Shown: piece by piece, positions 54,303-61,625 of the stretch
Position numbering within the stretch: the first letter of the stretch is position 1
Layout of the letters: each line of letters starts with the position of its first letter
Position numbers and translations under genes: made by a program
Notes under the pieces: generated by a model
Told to the model about the DNA's origin: nothing
Database searches by the model: none
The model's input: only the letters and a program-made list of their open reading frames with translations
Assembly (NCBI GenBank): GCA_003170295.1
Contig: PNAJ01000054.1
Coordinates: 28,296-92,295 of the forward strand
Origin: Bryobacterales bacterium
Lineage (GTDB): Bacteria; Acidobacteriota; Terriglobia; Bryobacterales; Bryobacteraceae
Direction of reading: 5' to 3'
DNA length: 64,000 bases

Positions 54303-54321
54303 CGGAAAACACAGGCTAGCA

Positions 54322-57300
54322 CTAATGAAAATCGTGCGACGCCCCGACCGCCGTTGTTGGCATGATGCAGGGACGCACATCCGTTGCTTTGATCGATGCC
54401 ACGCCTCGCTGATTTTGCAGAACGCCGTCCACGATCAAATAGGAATTGCTGAGAACCGCGACGCGCAGGCGATCGAAGACGTCGGGCTTCAGGATGACGT
54501 TGGCGATTCCCGTCTCATCTTCGATACTCAGAAATACGAAGCCCTTGGCGGTTCCCGGTTGCTGACGGCAGATGACGGCTCCGGCGATCCTGATAAAGCG
54601 GCCGTCAGCCATGTGCTTTACGTTCGCGGCGGGAATCACTTGCATGCGATTCAGATGCTCGCGGTGGAATCGCATAGGATGAGCGCCGATCGACAGGCCC
54701 TGGTTCGCGAAGTCCGATTGCAGACGTTCGATGGGATTCATTGGCGCGAGAGGAGAAGGAGTTTCCGGCGGACACGCTGGTTTGAGCAACTCGCCAACGG
54801 GACGTAATGCCAGTTCCGATTGCCACAGGGCATCACGCCGATGACGCTTGTTGGTGCCGATTTCATTCAGCGCGCCCAGATCTGCAAGAATCGTCAGTTC
54901 GCTTTTCGAAATTTGAGGGACTCGCTGGCGCAGGTCGTCGATACTCCTAAACGGACGCTGGGCCACGATGGCAAGCGCCGTGTCCTGGCTGAATCCTCGC
55001 ACATAATTGAAGCCCAGGCGCACCATGTGGGGCAGGATGGCATCCTGCGCGACGGTTGCCAACCGGCGCCCTGCTGTTTCCACGCGCCCAAGCGGGTTAC
55101 CAACCCGCTGCAGGATGCCATCCTGCCCCACATGCTCTCCATCCTGCAGCACATTTTCTATGGTGCACGGCCAGTCCGATTGCGTGACATCGACGGGCAG
55201 AAAATGCAGGCCGTGACGCTGCGCGTCTTTCACGAGCGTCTGCGGACTATAAAATCCCATGGGCTGATTGTTCAAAAGAGCCGCCGTAAATGCGGCGAGG
55301 TAGTGACATTTTAGATAGGCGCTGGCGTAGGCAATCAGTGCGAAGCTGGCGGCGTGCGATTCAGGGAAGCCGTACAACGCGAAGGCCGTGATGGATTGAA
55401 CGATGGTCTCCTGCACCTCGGGCGCGATGCCTTTTTTCGTCATGCCGGAGCGCAGCCGCGCGTCGATATCTTTCATGCGCTCCTCGGATCGCTTGAATCC
55501 CATGGCGCGGCGCAGTTCTTCCGCTTCACCGCCGGTAAAATCGGCGACGATCATCGCCATTTTTAGAAGCTGTTCCTGAAAAAGGGGAACGCCCAGGGTG
55601 CGCTTTAGAACTGGTTCCAGGAGTGGGTGCAGGCAGACCGGTTCCTCTTCGCCCTCCCTGCGCCGCAAATATGGATGCATCATTTTGCCGACGATGGGGC
55701 CGGGGCGAATGATGGCGACCTGCACCACGATGTCGTAAAATTTTTCCGGCCGCAGACGCGGCAGAGAAGACATCTGGGCGCGGCTCTCCACTTGAAACAG
55801 CCCGACTGTGTCCGCTTTTTGCAACGCGTCGTACACCATCGGATCGTCGGCGGGAAGATGCGCCAGGTCCACATGCTCGTGGTAATGATTCTGAATGAGC
55901 GCGATCGAATCCTTGAGCGCCGCCATCATGCCTAAGCCCAGCAGATCGACCTTAATCAACCCCAGATCCGCGCAGTCCTCTTTATCCCACTGCACAATGA
56001 CACGGCCAGGCATAGTGGCGGGTTCGAGAGGAACAATGCTATCGAGTTGTCCCTGGCAAATCACCATGCCTCCGGAATGCTGCCCCAAATGCCGCGGCAG
56101 GTTCTGGATTTCACGCGACAACGCGAGCAGTTTTTCCACGCGGTCGTTTGAGAGGTCGAGACCCGCTGCGGTGAACTGCTTCTCCGGACCACGCGTGCAG
56201 GGATTCTCGACTTCCCATGCGCCGCGCGACGATAACTTCGCGATCTTATCTAAAGATTCCTGATCGAAGCCGAGCGCCTTCCCCACATCGCGCACGGCGG
56301 AGCGGCTGCGATAGGTGATGACGTTGGCGGTCATTGCCGCGCCGAGTTTTCCGTAGCGCTGATAGACATATTGAATGGCGCGCTCGCGATCGTCGCCGCT
56401 GGGCAAATCGAGATCGATATCGGGCCATTCGCCGCGCTCCTCCGATAGGAACCGCTCGAACAGCAGCTCCATTTTGACGGGGTCGATGGCGGTGATTCCC
56501 AGCGAATAACAGACCGCGCTGTTGGCCGCCGAGCCGCGGCCTTGCACCAGAATTCCTTGCTGGCGGCAGAACTCGACAATATCCCAGACAATCAAAAAAT
56601 ATCCGGGGAGCTTGAGCTTTTCAATCAGCGCCAGCTCGCGATCGAGCTGCCGGTAAGCTTTTTCGTGATGCGCGCCGTAGCGGTTGAACGCACCGGCCAG
56701 CGTGCGCGCGCGCAGAAACGAATCCATCGTCTCACCCGGTGGCACGGGATAGCGAGGGAACTCATAACCCAGGTCGGCCAATGTGAACTGAAGGCGATCG
56801 GAAAGCTCCAGCGCATTCTCGATCGCTTCGGGAGTGGTCGAGAACAAGCGGCGCATGGCGGCGGATGGTTTCAGATAATGCTCGGCATTCTGTTCCAGCA
56901 GACGGCCCGCTTCGGCGACATTGGTTTTGTGACGCGTGCAGGTCAGCACATCCATGAGCGCGCGTTTTTGTGGATACGCGTAGCGGACGCCGTTGGTGGC
57001 AATGAGAGGCAGCTTCCATCGGCGGGCCAGTTCCTTGACGCGCTCGTTACCAATCTCCTCGCCACGGATCAGGTGACGCTGCATCTCGGCATAGACATTG
57101 CCTGCGCCGTAGATGTCCAGGAATGTTTCGACGGGCTGCGAGCCGTCGGTCAGGCAGATGAGCCCTTGCTCGTATTGTCGGAATTCGCTTTCAGTGGCGG
57201 CCGCTTTCCCTTTTTCCGAGCGCAGTTTCATCGACGTGATTAACCGGCACAAATTTTGATAGCCTGTACGGTTTTCGACCAGCAGAGTGTAGCGGCCACC

Positions 57301-57510
57301 AGCGGCCGCCGTGATCTCCGCGCCGACGTGGGCACGAATCCCGAGCTTTTTCGCGGCCATGTAAAAGCGGGGGGCTCCGCTCAGGTTGTCGGTATCGACC
57401 AGCGCCATTGCGGGGATCGCGAGATGGGCGCACTGGTGCACTAAATCCTCCGGCAGAGACGCGCCTTCGAGGAAGCTGAATGCGGAGCGGGCGTGCAGTT
57501 CGACGTACAT
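54322..57510 (-). CDS. dnaE2: Error-prone DNA polymerase III alpha subunit (ImuC)
   Basis: A 1062-residue C-family polymerase. PHP domain at 1-220 (YVELHARSAFSFLEGAS), palm aspartates Asp364 and Asp366 (PDIDLDLPSGDD) and Asp522 (KVDLLGLGMM), PRHLGQHSGGM, and a C-terminal helix-hairpin-helix and OB region (GFVFLSIEDETGIANVI). DnaE2 carries out the translesion step of ImuA/ImuB-dependent damage mutagenesis. Residues about 793-829 are not in usual DnaE2: they are encoded by a palindromic repeat inserted in frame between DWPCTIE and VRLGFNYVRGF, sequences adjacent in homologues. imuB lies upstream, separated by another repeat. Confidence 0.93.
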   Translation of the reverse strand: MYVELHARSAFSFLEGASLPEDLVHQCAHLAIPAMALVDTDNLSGAPRFYMAAKKLGIRAHVGAEITAAAGGRYTLLVENRTGYQNLCRLITSMKLRSEKGKAAATESEFRQYEQGLICLTDGSQPVETFLDIYGAGNVYAEMQRHLIRGEEIGNERVKELARRWKLPLIATNGVRYAYPQKRALMDVLTCTRHKTNVAEAGRLLEQNAEHYLKPSAAMRRLFSTTPEAIENALELSDRLQFTLADLGYEFPRYPVPPGETMDSFLRARTLAGAFNRYGAHHEKAYRQLDRELALIEKLKLPGYFLIVWDIVEFCRQQGILVQGRGSAANSAVCYSLGITAIDPVKMELLFERFLSEERGEWPDIDLDLPSGDDRERAIQYVYQRYGKLGAAMTANVITYRSRSAVRDVGKALGFDQESLDKIAKLSSRGAWEVENPCTRGPEKQFTAAGLDLSNDRVEKLLALSREIQNLPRHLGQHSGGMVICQGQLDSIVPLEPATMPGRVIVQWDKEDCADLGLIKVDLLGLGMMAALKDSIALIQNHYHEHVDLAHLPADDPMVYDALQKADTVGLFQVESRAQMSSLPRLRPEKFYDIVVQVAIIRPGPIVGKMMHPYLRRREGEEEPVCLHPLLEPVLKRTLGVPLFQEQLLKMAMIVADFTGGEAEELRRAMGFKRSEERMKDIDARLRSGMTKKGIAPEVQETIVQSITAFALYGFPESHAASFALIAYASAYLKCHYLAAFTAALLNNQPMGFYSPQTLVKDAQRHGLHFLPVDVTQSDWPCTIENVLQDGEHVGQDGILQRVGNPLGRVETAGRRLATVAQDAILPHMVRLGFNYVRGFSQDTALAIVAQRPFRSIDDLRQRVPQISKSELTILADLGALNEIGTNKRHRRDALWQSELALRPVGELLKPACPPETPSPLAPMNPIERLQSDFANQGLSIGAHPMRFHREHLNRMQVIPAANVKHMADGRFIRIAGAVICRQQPGTAKGFVFLSIEDETGIANVILKPDVFDRLRVAVLSNSYLIVDGVLQNQRGVASIKATDVRPCIMPTTAVGASHDFH
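55025..55133. repeat. Palindromic repeat inside the dnaE2 coding sequence
   Basis: A 109-bp element with perfect 24-bp terminal inverted repeats (55025-55048 and 55110-55133). Each arm has a GGATGGCATCC-type inner palindrome, and the GTGGGGCAGGA ends look like the intergenic repeats of this genome. The reading frame stays open through it, adding about 36 residues. This is analogous to Rickettsia palindromic elements, though not homologous as far as I can see. Confidence 0.9.
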
Positions 57511-57530
57511 GAGTGATCTTTTTGTTTTTA

Positions 57531-57637
57531 GTGGGGCGGGCGCCCTCGCCCGCGCCGGACCCCCTGGTCCGGTTCTACTAGCGCACTCAAAAGAGGCCGA
57601 CGAGGGCGTCGGCCGCGGTCCAGGGGGACCGCCCCAC
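57531..57637. repeat. GTGGGGCGGGCG palindromic repeat between imuB and dnaE2
   Basis: A 107-bp element with inverted GTGGGGCGG / CCGCCCCAC ends and GGACCCCCTGGTCC and GGCCGACGAGGGCGTCGGCC inner palindromes. It is a relative of 25476-25569 and fills most of the 143-bp spacer, which may reduce co-expression of dnaE2 with imuAB. Confidence 0.78.
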
Positions 57638-57653
57638 TTAGCTTCAATGAACT

Positions 57654-58892
57654 TCAGTCATAGCTTCCATGGAGAAACCATTTCTGCGTGGTCGTCAAAT
57701 AAATGCGGTAGACGGCGCGATCTTCTAAAACGATGTCCCACTCATCGCGCGTCCAAGCGGTATCCGTCCACCAATCCCCCGAGCTTCTCCAGGGACCGGC
57801 GGAGTGAATCACGGCGCCGCGAACGCGCTCGGATACCACGCGGCGCGGACTGTTATTCCGCATGGTGACCTGCGCGGCCAGAGGCGGGCGAAAATAGCGC
57901 AAGGCAACACGCAATGGACGGGATTTGGAGACCGCCGGTTCCGCCGGTTCAAACGCACAGGGCCGCAGACGATACGCATCCGGGCGATGAGTATTGAGTA
58001 TTTCAGGAGTCCCCACGCGATCCGCGCCGGCCAGCGCGCGCAGGCGCGATAACAGCGTCTGCAATTTCTCAGGCTCCGGCGTGGCGGGCTGAAATAATCC
58101 GCTTTGCGTGACGCGAGGATCGACGGGATCGAGCGTGATTCGCACTACGGCGATCGGCGCCTGCGGCGGTTTTGCTTCTAAAGAAAGTTGCACCTGCTTC
58201 AGCAATGCGGCGGGATCCCGCACGGGCACAGGCAAATCGAGCGTGCGGATAAAATCGGGCGATAACGTGACGATGACGCGGCGCGCGGCTTTCCCGTTGC
58301 GTTCGAGCTTCGCTGTCAGCTCGTGCAACTGCGCGGAGATGACAAATATGATGGGCTCCAGCAATTCGACGGGATCGTCAAATTCCTGATGCAACGAGTA
58401 TTCCTCCGCGGGTAACGATAGATGGAGAGGCTCGGCAGTTTGTCCTAGAGCCATGCGCCGCAGTTGGTATCCGGTTTCTCCCAGACGCTCCACCACTCCG
58501 ATTTCGGGCAGCGCGGCGAGGCCGCCCAAGGTGCGGATTCCCCAACGCTGAAGCTTCAGAAGTAATTCTGGAGAGATATCGAGCGCGGCGACGGGAATGT
58601 CCGCCAAGGCATCGGCTTCCTCTCCCGGCGCAATGATGGTGACGCCAGAATAGCAGCGCGCGGCCAGCATCGCGGTCGATTTATTGGTGGCGATGGCAAG
58701 GCTCGCATGGACGCCCATCTCGACGCCTCGCCGGGAGATTTCTGCAGCGATCTGATGGAAACTGCCGAACAGAGAACCGAGCCCGTCGACGGAAAATACC
58801 ACGGTCGCGGGCGAGACGGTCTCGACCATCGGTGAAAATCGATCGGCCAAAACGGCCAAGCGCGGCGAATCGCCATACAAGCAGGCAATCAC
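57654..58892 (-). CDS. imuB: ImuB-type Y-family polymerase-like protein
   Basis: A 412-residue relative of DinB-class polymerases that bridges the beta clamp, ImuA and DnaE2 and is itself inactive. Visible: FSPMVETVSPATVVFSVDGLGSLFG, LAIATNKSTAMLAARCYSGVTII, the helix-hairpin-helix region RWGIRTLGGLAALPEIGVVERLG, and a little-finger-like C-terminal half ending LTTTQKWFLHGSYD. Usual ImuB proteins have about 60-70 more residues between the MFACLY-like start and FSP; here MIACLY is followed after only about 14 residues by RFSPMVE, so the first palm segment is deleted. Start GTG 58892, two bases after imuA. Confidence 0.85.
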   Translation of the reverse strand: MIACLYGDSPRLAVLADRFSPMVETVSPATVVFSVDGLGSLFGSFHQIAAEISRRGVEMGVHASLAIATNKSTAMLAARCYSGVTIIAPGEEADALADIPVAALDISPELLLKLQRWGIRTLGGLAALPEIGVVERLGETGYQLRRMALGQTAEPLHLSLPAEEYSLHQEFDDPVELLEPIIFVISAQLHELTAKLERNGKAARRVIVTLSPDFIRTLDLPVPVRDPAALLKQVQLSLEAKPPQAPIAVVRITLDPVDPRVTQSGLFQPATPEPEKLQTLLSRLRALAGADRVGTPEILNTHRPDAYRLRPCAFEPAEPAVSKSRPLRVALRYFRPPLAAQVTMRNNSPRRVVSERVRGAVIHSAGPWRSSGDWWTDTAWTRDEWDIVLEDRAVYRIYLTTTQKWFLHGSYD

Positions 58893-58894
58893 GT

Positions 58895-59437
58895 TTATGC
58901 CTCAGCGAAAACGTCGAGTTTCCTTGTTGCCGGATCGAATGGTTTTCGGGAAACCGCTTCCGATTCCAGCCGCACGATGGTTTGAAACGGAGGCAGGCCG
59001 CGCCATTCGAGCATCGACTGAGTGAGACCAATCTGGTGCGTCGCACAGGATTTCGCCACGGATTGGCGAGCGAGAATGAGCAAAATGGAAGGCGTATGCT
59101 CGACCGCGCGCCGGATCCGGTACCAATAAGAAAGCGGCACGCGCTGCAATGCGATGCTCGAGACGTCGCAAAGATCGAGAACGATCAGACCGAATCCGCC
59201 GCTGTGCAGCACCATGTCCGCGGCTTTGACCGCGGTCTCCAAACGGTGCGCGCACTGGACCCACAGCAATTTGCCCAGGTCGGCACCGGCACGGGCTGCG
59301 GAAGCTGGATCGAAGGAATCGTCCAAATCGATCCAGGCCGCGACTTCGCCGCCGAGCGTCGCGGTCGCGAGCATAGAGTGCGCGAGCGCGGTCCGTCCCG
59401 TGGATCGGTCCCCGATAACCTCAGTGATATTCGCCAT
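58895..59437 (-). CDS. imuA: ImuA-like RecA-fold protein
   Basis: A 180-residue RecA-superfamily relative, first of the mutagenesis cassette. ITEVIGDRSTGRTALAHSML (residues about 4-23) carries the Walker A-like GDRSTGRT, followed by VAAWIDLDDSFDP and GFGLIVLDLCDVSS as the Walker B strand. ImuA is required with ImuB and DnaE2 for translesion synthesis. ATG 59437 is selected because a consensus promoter (see 59454-59482) covers the upstream TTG; the TTG at 59482 would give 15 more residues. Confidence 0.78.
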   Translation of the reverse strand: MANITEVIGDRSTGRTALAHSMLATATLGGEVAAWIDLDDSFDPASAARAGADLGKLLWVQCAHRLETAVKAADMVLHSGGFGLIVLDLCDVSSIALQRVPLSYWYRIRRAVEHTPSILLILARQSVAKSCATHQIGLTQSMLEWRGLPPFQTIVRLESEAVSRKPFDPATRKLDVFAEA

Positions 59438-59453
59438 TTGTTCGCCTACGAGA

Positions 59454-59482
59454 ATTGTGAATGCCGCGGCTCCTCCTGTCAA
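59454..59482 (-). promoter_or_regulatory. Promoter of imuA-imuB(-dnaE2)
   Basis: On the minus strand: TTGACA (59482-59477), 17-base spacer, CACAAT (59459-59454). A transcript would start near 59447, leaving about ten bases before the ATG at 59437. No known SOS/LexA box could be recognised by eye. Confidence 0.5.
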
Positions 59483-59508
59483 GCCACTAAATAGCTTAGA
59501 CTAGCGTT

Positions 59509-60441
59509 TTGCGCTTCATTGCAGTGGCGATTCTACTGACGGGGTGTGGGCAGCATCCCGGTCCAGTGCGGCTTGCCCTCCAGCCGCCTTCGACCAACAA
59601 TTACCCGAGTTATTTCGCGTCCTGGCTGGGCTTCTATAAAGAGGAAGGGGTCGACGTGGCGATTTCACAGGTCGCGGGGGCGTCGAAGATTCTCGAAGCT
59701 GTGGTCGGCGGCAGCGCCGATGTTGGGGGAGGCGTTTACGAGCAGACCATCCAGATGGCGGCGGAGGGGAAGTCGATTGTTGCCTTCATTTCGCTGCTGA
59801 AGTCGCCTAATTTCGCTATTGTCGCCACTCGCGTGAAAACTTGGGCTGACTTGCGAGGCAAAACCGTGGGGGTGTCGTCGGTAGGCTCGCCCTCGCAGTT
59901 TTATTTGACCTATCTGCTTCGAGGAGCGGGAGTTAACCCATCGGAGGTCAGCACGGCGACGGTCGGAATGGGGGCAACCGCGGTGGCGGCGCTCGAACAC
60001 GGCCAAGTCGATGCGGCTGTGCTGTTTGGGAGCGCAATCCCGGCGTTTCTGGCACGAAAACCAGACGCCGTTATTCTGGCCGATACCCGCACGCCGGAGG
60101 GATTGCGGGCTGCCTTTCAAGTTGATGATTATCCAGCATCTTGCCTGCTGGCGCGGAAGGAATGGTTGGATGCGAACCCGGAGTCGGCAAAGAAAATGGC
60201 TCGGGCTGTACTGCGGTCCCTGGCTTGGATTCGCGAGCATTCCGCGGAGGAGGTTTTGGTGCGGGTGCCATCGGCTGGAAACGCGGAGGCCGAGCTCGCG
60301 GCGATCAGGCTTGCGCAGCCGATGTACTCGGTCGATGGACGCATAAATAAGGACAGTGCGGAAGCAGTGCGCGCCATAATGGGTCTTAAATGGTCAAAAG
60401 TTGACGTTTTGAGCACTTTTACGACCCTTAATCGACCATAA
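59509..60441 (+). CDS. NMT1/SsuA-type ABC substrate-binding lipoprotein, orphan
   Basis: A 310-residue lipoprotein (lipobox LLTGC, Cys13) of the NitT/TauT/thiamine-precursor-binding group: RLALQPPSTNNYPSYFASWLGFYKEEGVDV, the substrate-binding signature VVGGSADVGGG, then LRGKTVGVSSVGSPSQFYL. It binds nitrate, sulfonates, bicarbonate or pyrimidine precursors in other members. No permease or ATPase gene is next to it here. Start TTG 59509 lies 71 bp from the divergent imuA ATG; no strong ribosome site is visible. Confidence 0.8.
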   Translation: MRFIAVAILLTGCGQHPGPVRLALQPPSTNNYPSYFASWLGFYKEEGVDVAISQVAGASKILEAVVGGSADVGGGVYEQTIQMAAEGKSIVAFISLLKSPNFAIVATRVKTWADLRGKTVGVSSVGSPSQFYLTYLLRGAGVNPSEVSTATVGMGATAVAALEHGQVDAAVLFGSAIPAFLARKPDAVILADTRTPEGLRAAFQVDDYPASCLLARKEWLDANPESAKKMARAVLRSLAWIREHSAEEVLVRVPSAGNAEAELAAIRLAQPMYSVDGRINKDSAEAVRAIMGLKWSKVDVLSTFTTLNRP

Positions 60442-60445
60442 TTTC

Positions 60446-60478
60446 GGTAGTGGGTCCATGTTACATGGACCCACTACC
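60446..60478. terminator. Perfect 15-bp hairpin upstream of the str operon
   Basis: GGTAGTGGGTCCATG (60446-60460), a TTA loop, and its exact complement (60464-60478). It begins 5 bp after the lipoprotein stop and ends 16 bp before the -35 box. It lacks a T-run, so it is a possible terminator of uncertain type. CCATAATTT occurs on each side as a short direct repeat. Confidence 0.6.
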
Positions 60479-60493
60479 ATAATTTCACACGAT

Positions 60494-60523
60494 TTGACAA
60501 CTTGACGGCTGATCCTGTATTCT
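60494..60523 (+). promoter_or_regulatory. Strong sigma70-type promoter of the str operon
   Basis: TTGACA (60494-60499), 18-base spacer, TATTCT (60518-60523), preceded by TG. A second TTGACG lies at 60502. Transcription from here would give a leader of about 200 nt before rpsL. Confidence 0.6.
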
Positions 60524-60530
60524 CATAAAG

Positions 60531-60729
60531 GTTTCGCGAGTTTTGATCTTCTGCTCCCGTGCTACCGCTTTCCGTTTGGGAAGTCCGGCCGGGGGCCGGT
60601 CCCGCTGCTTTGACGGTTTCTACGCCGTCTGGGTATGGACTAGTCCGAAGTTACTACCCTCGCAGGTTTCGGAATAAGCGCAGTTTGCTTACTTCCGGGT
60701 AGATTCACCTATTTTTCTTGGAGTGTAAG
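60531..60729 (+). promoter_or_regulatory. Structured leader of the str operon mRNA
   Basis: This 199-nt stretch has several potential stems: CCGGCC(GGG)GGCCGG near 60596, GACGG..CCGTC near 60613, GGACTAGTCC near 60637, TCCGAA..TTTCGGA around 60646-60675, and GGAATAAGC..GCTTACTTCC near 60670-60695. No coding frame is convincing. It may bind a ribosomal protein for autoregulation, as S7 does in E. coli, though there the site is between rpsL and rpsG. Confidence 0.4.
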
Positions 60730-61119
60730 TTGCCTACGTTCAACCAGCTCGTGCGCAAAGGGCGACGCCCTACGCGTTATAAGACGGCGAGTCCCGCACT
60801 GCAAGCGTGTCCGCAGCGGCGCGGGGTTTGCACGCGTGTATACACTACGACGCCTAAGAAGCCGAATTCGGCTTTGAGAAAAGTCGCACGCGTGCGGCTG
60901 ACGAACGGAATCGAAGTGACCACTTATATTCCGGGCGTGGGACACAATTTGCAGGAGCACTCGATTGTGCTGATCCGCGGAGGCCGCGTGAAGGACCTTC
61001 CCGGTGTGCGCTATCACGTGGTGCGCGGAACGCTCGATACGGCCGGCGTCAGCGGACGCCAGCAGAGCCGGTCTAAGTATGGTGCAAAAAGACCCAAGGG
61101 CGGGGCGGCTACTAAATGA
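60730..61119 (+). CDS. rpsL: 30S ribosomal protein S12
   Basis: A 129-residue decoding-centre protein. [11 protein letters not shown] is the usual N terminus, and [12 protein letters not shown] and [11 protein letters not shown] are the loops lining the A site; Lys in PKKPNS is the streptomycin-sensitive form. TTG 60730 is the start: GGAG at 60720-60723 stands 6 nt before it, and the next upstream TTG (60718) overlaps this ribosome site. Confidence 0.97.
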   Translation: MPTFNQLVRKGRRPTRYKTASPALQACPQRRGVCTRVYTTTPKKPNSALRKVARVRLTNGIEVTTYIPGVGHNLQEHSIVLIRGGRVKDLPGVRYHVVRGTLDTAGVSGRQQSRSKYGAKRPKGGAATK

Positions 61120-61148
61120 TGGCCCCGGCGGTGACTTAAGAGGAACGT

Positions 61149-61619
61149 ATGCCACGCAGACGCAGACCTGAAGCCCGCGAGATTACACCGGATCCGGTGT
61201 ACAACTCGACGCTGGCGGAAAAATTCGTGAATTCGATGATGTGGGATGGCAAGAAGGCCGTCTCGCAAAAGATCTTTTACGGCGCGATGGAGAAGATCAA
61301 AGAGCGGTCGGGCGACGATCCTTTGAAGTTGTTCAAGAAGGCCGTCGAGAACTGCAAGCCTTTGCTCGAAGTCAAGACGCGGCGCGTCGGTGGCGCGAAC
61401 TACCAGGTGCCGGTCGAAGTTCCGAATAATCGCCGGACTAGTCTCGCGATCCGCTGGATTCTGATCAACGCTCGCACGCGCCCCGAGAAGAGCATGCCGG
61501 AGAAGCTGGCGAATGAATTATCCGACGCGGCCAATCTCCGCGGCGGCGCAATTAAGAAAAAGGACGACGTGCACCGCATGGCGGAGGCTAACAAGGCCTT
61601 TGCACACTATCGCTGGTAA
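61149..61619 (+). CDS. rpsG: 30S ribosomal protein S7
   Basis: A 156-residue primary assembly protein of the 30S head: [60 protein letters not shown] and [23 protein letters not shown] lies just before the ATG. In other bacteria S7 represses its own operon. The gap to rpsL is 29 bp. Confidence 0.98.
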   Translation: MPRRRRPEAREITPDPVYNSTLAEKFVNSMMWDGKKAVSQKIFYGAMEKIKERSGDDPLKLFKKAVENCKPLLEVKTRRVGGANYQVPVEVPNNRRTSLAIRWILINARTRPEKSMPEKLANELSDAANLRGGAIKKKDDVHRMAEANKAFAHYRW

Positions 61620-61625
61620 CTGGTT

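Noticed and set aside
60718..60729. TTG start for rpsL four codons upstream
   Set aside because: It would consume the GGAG ribosome site; S12 proteins begin at PTFNQL.
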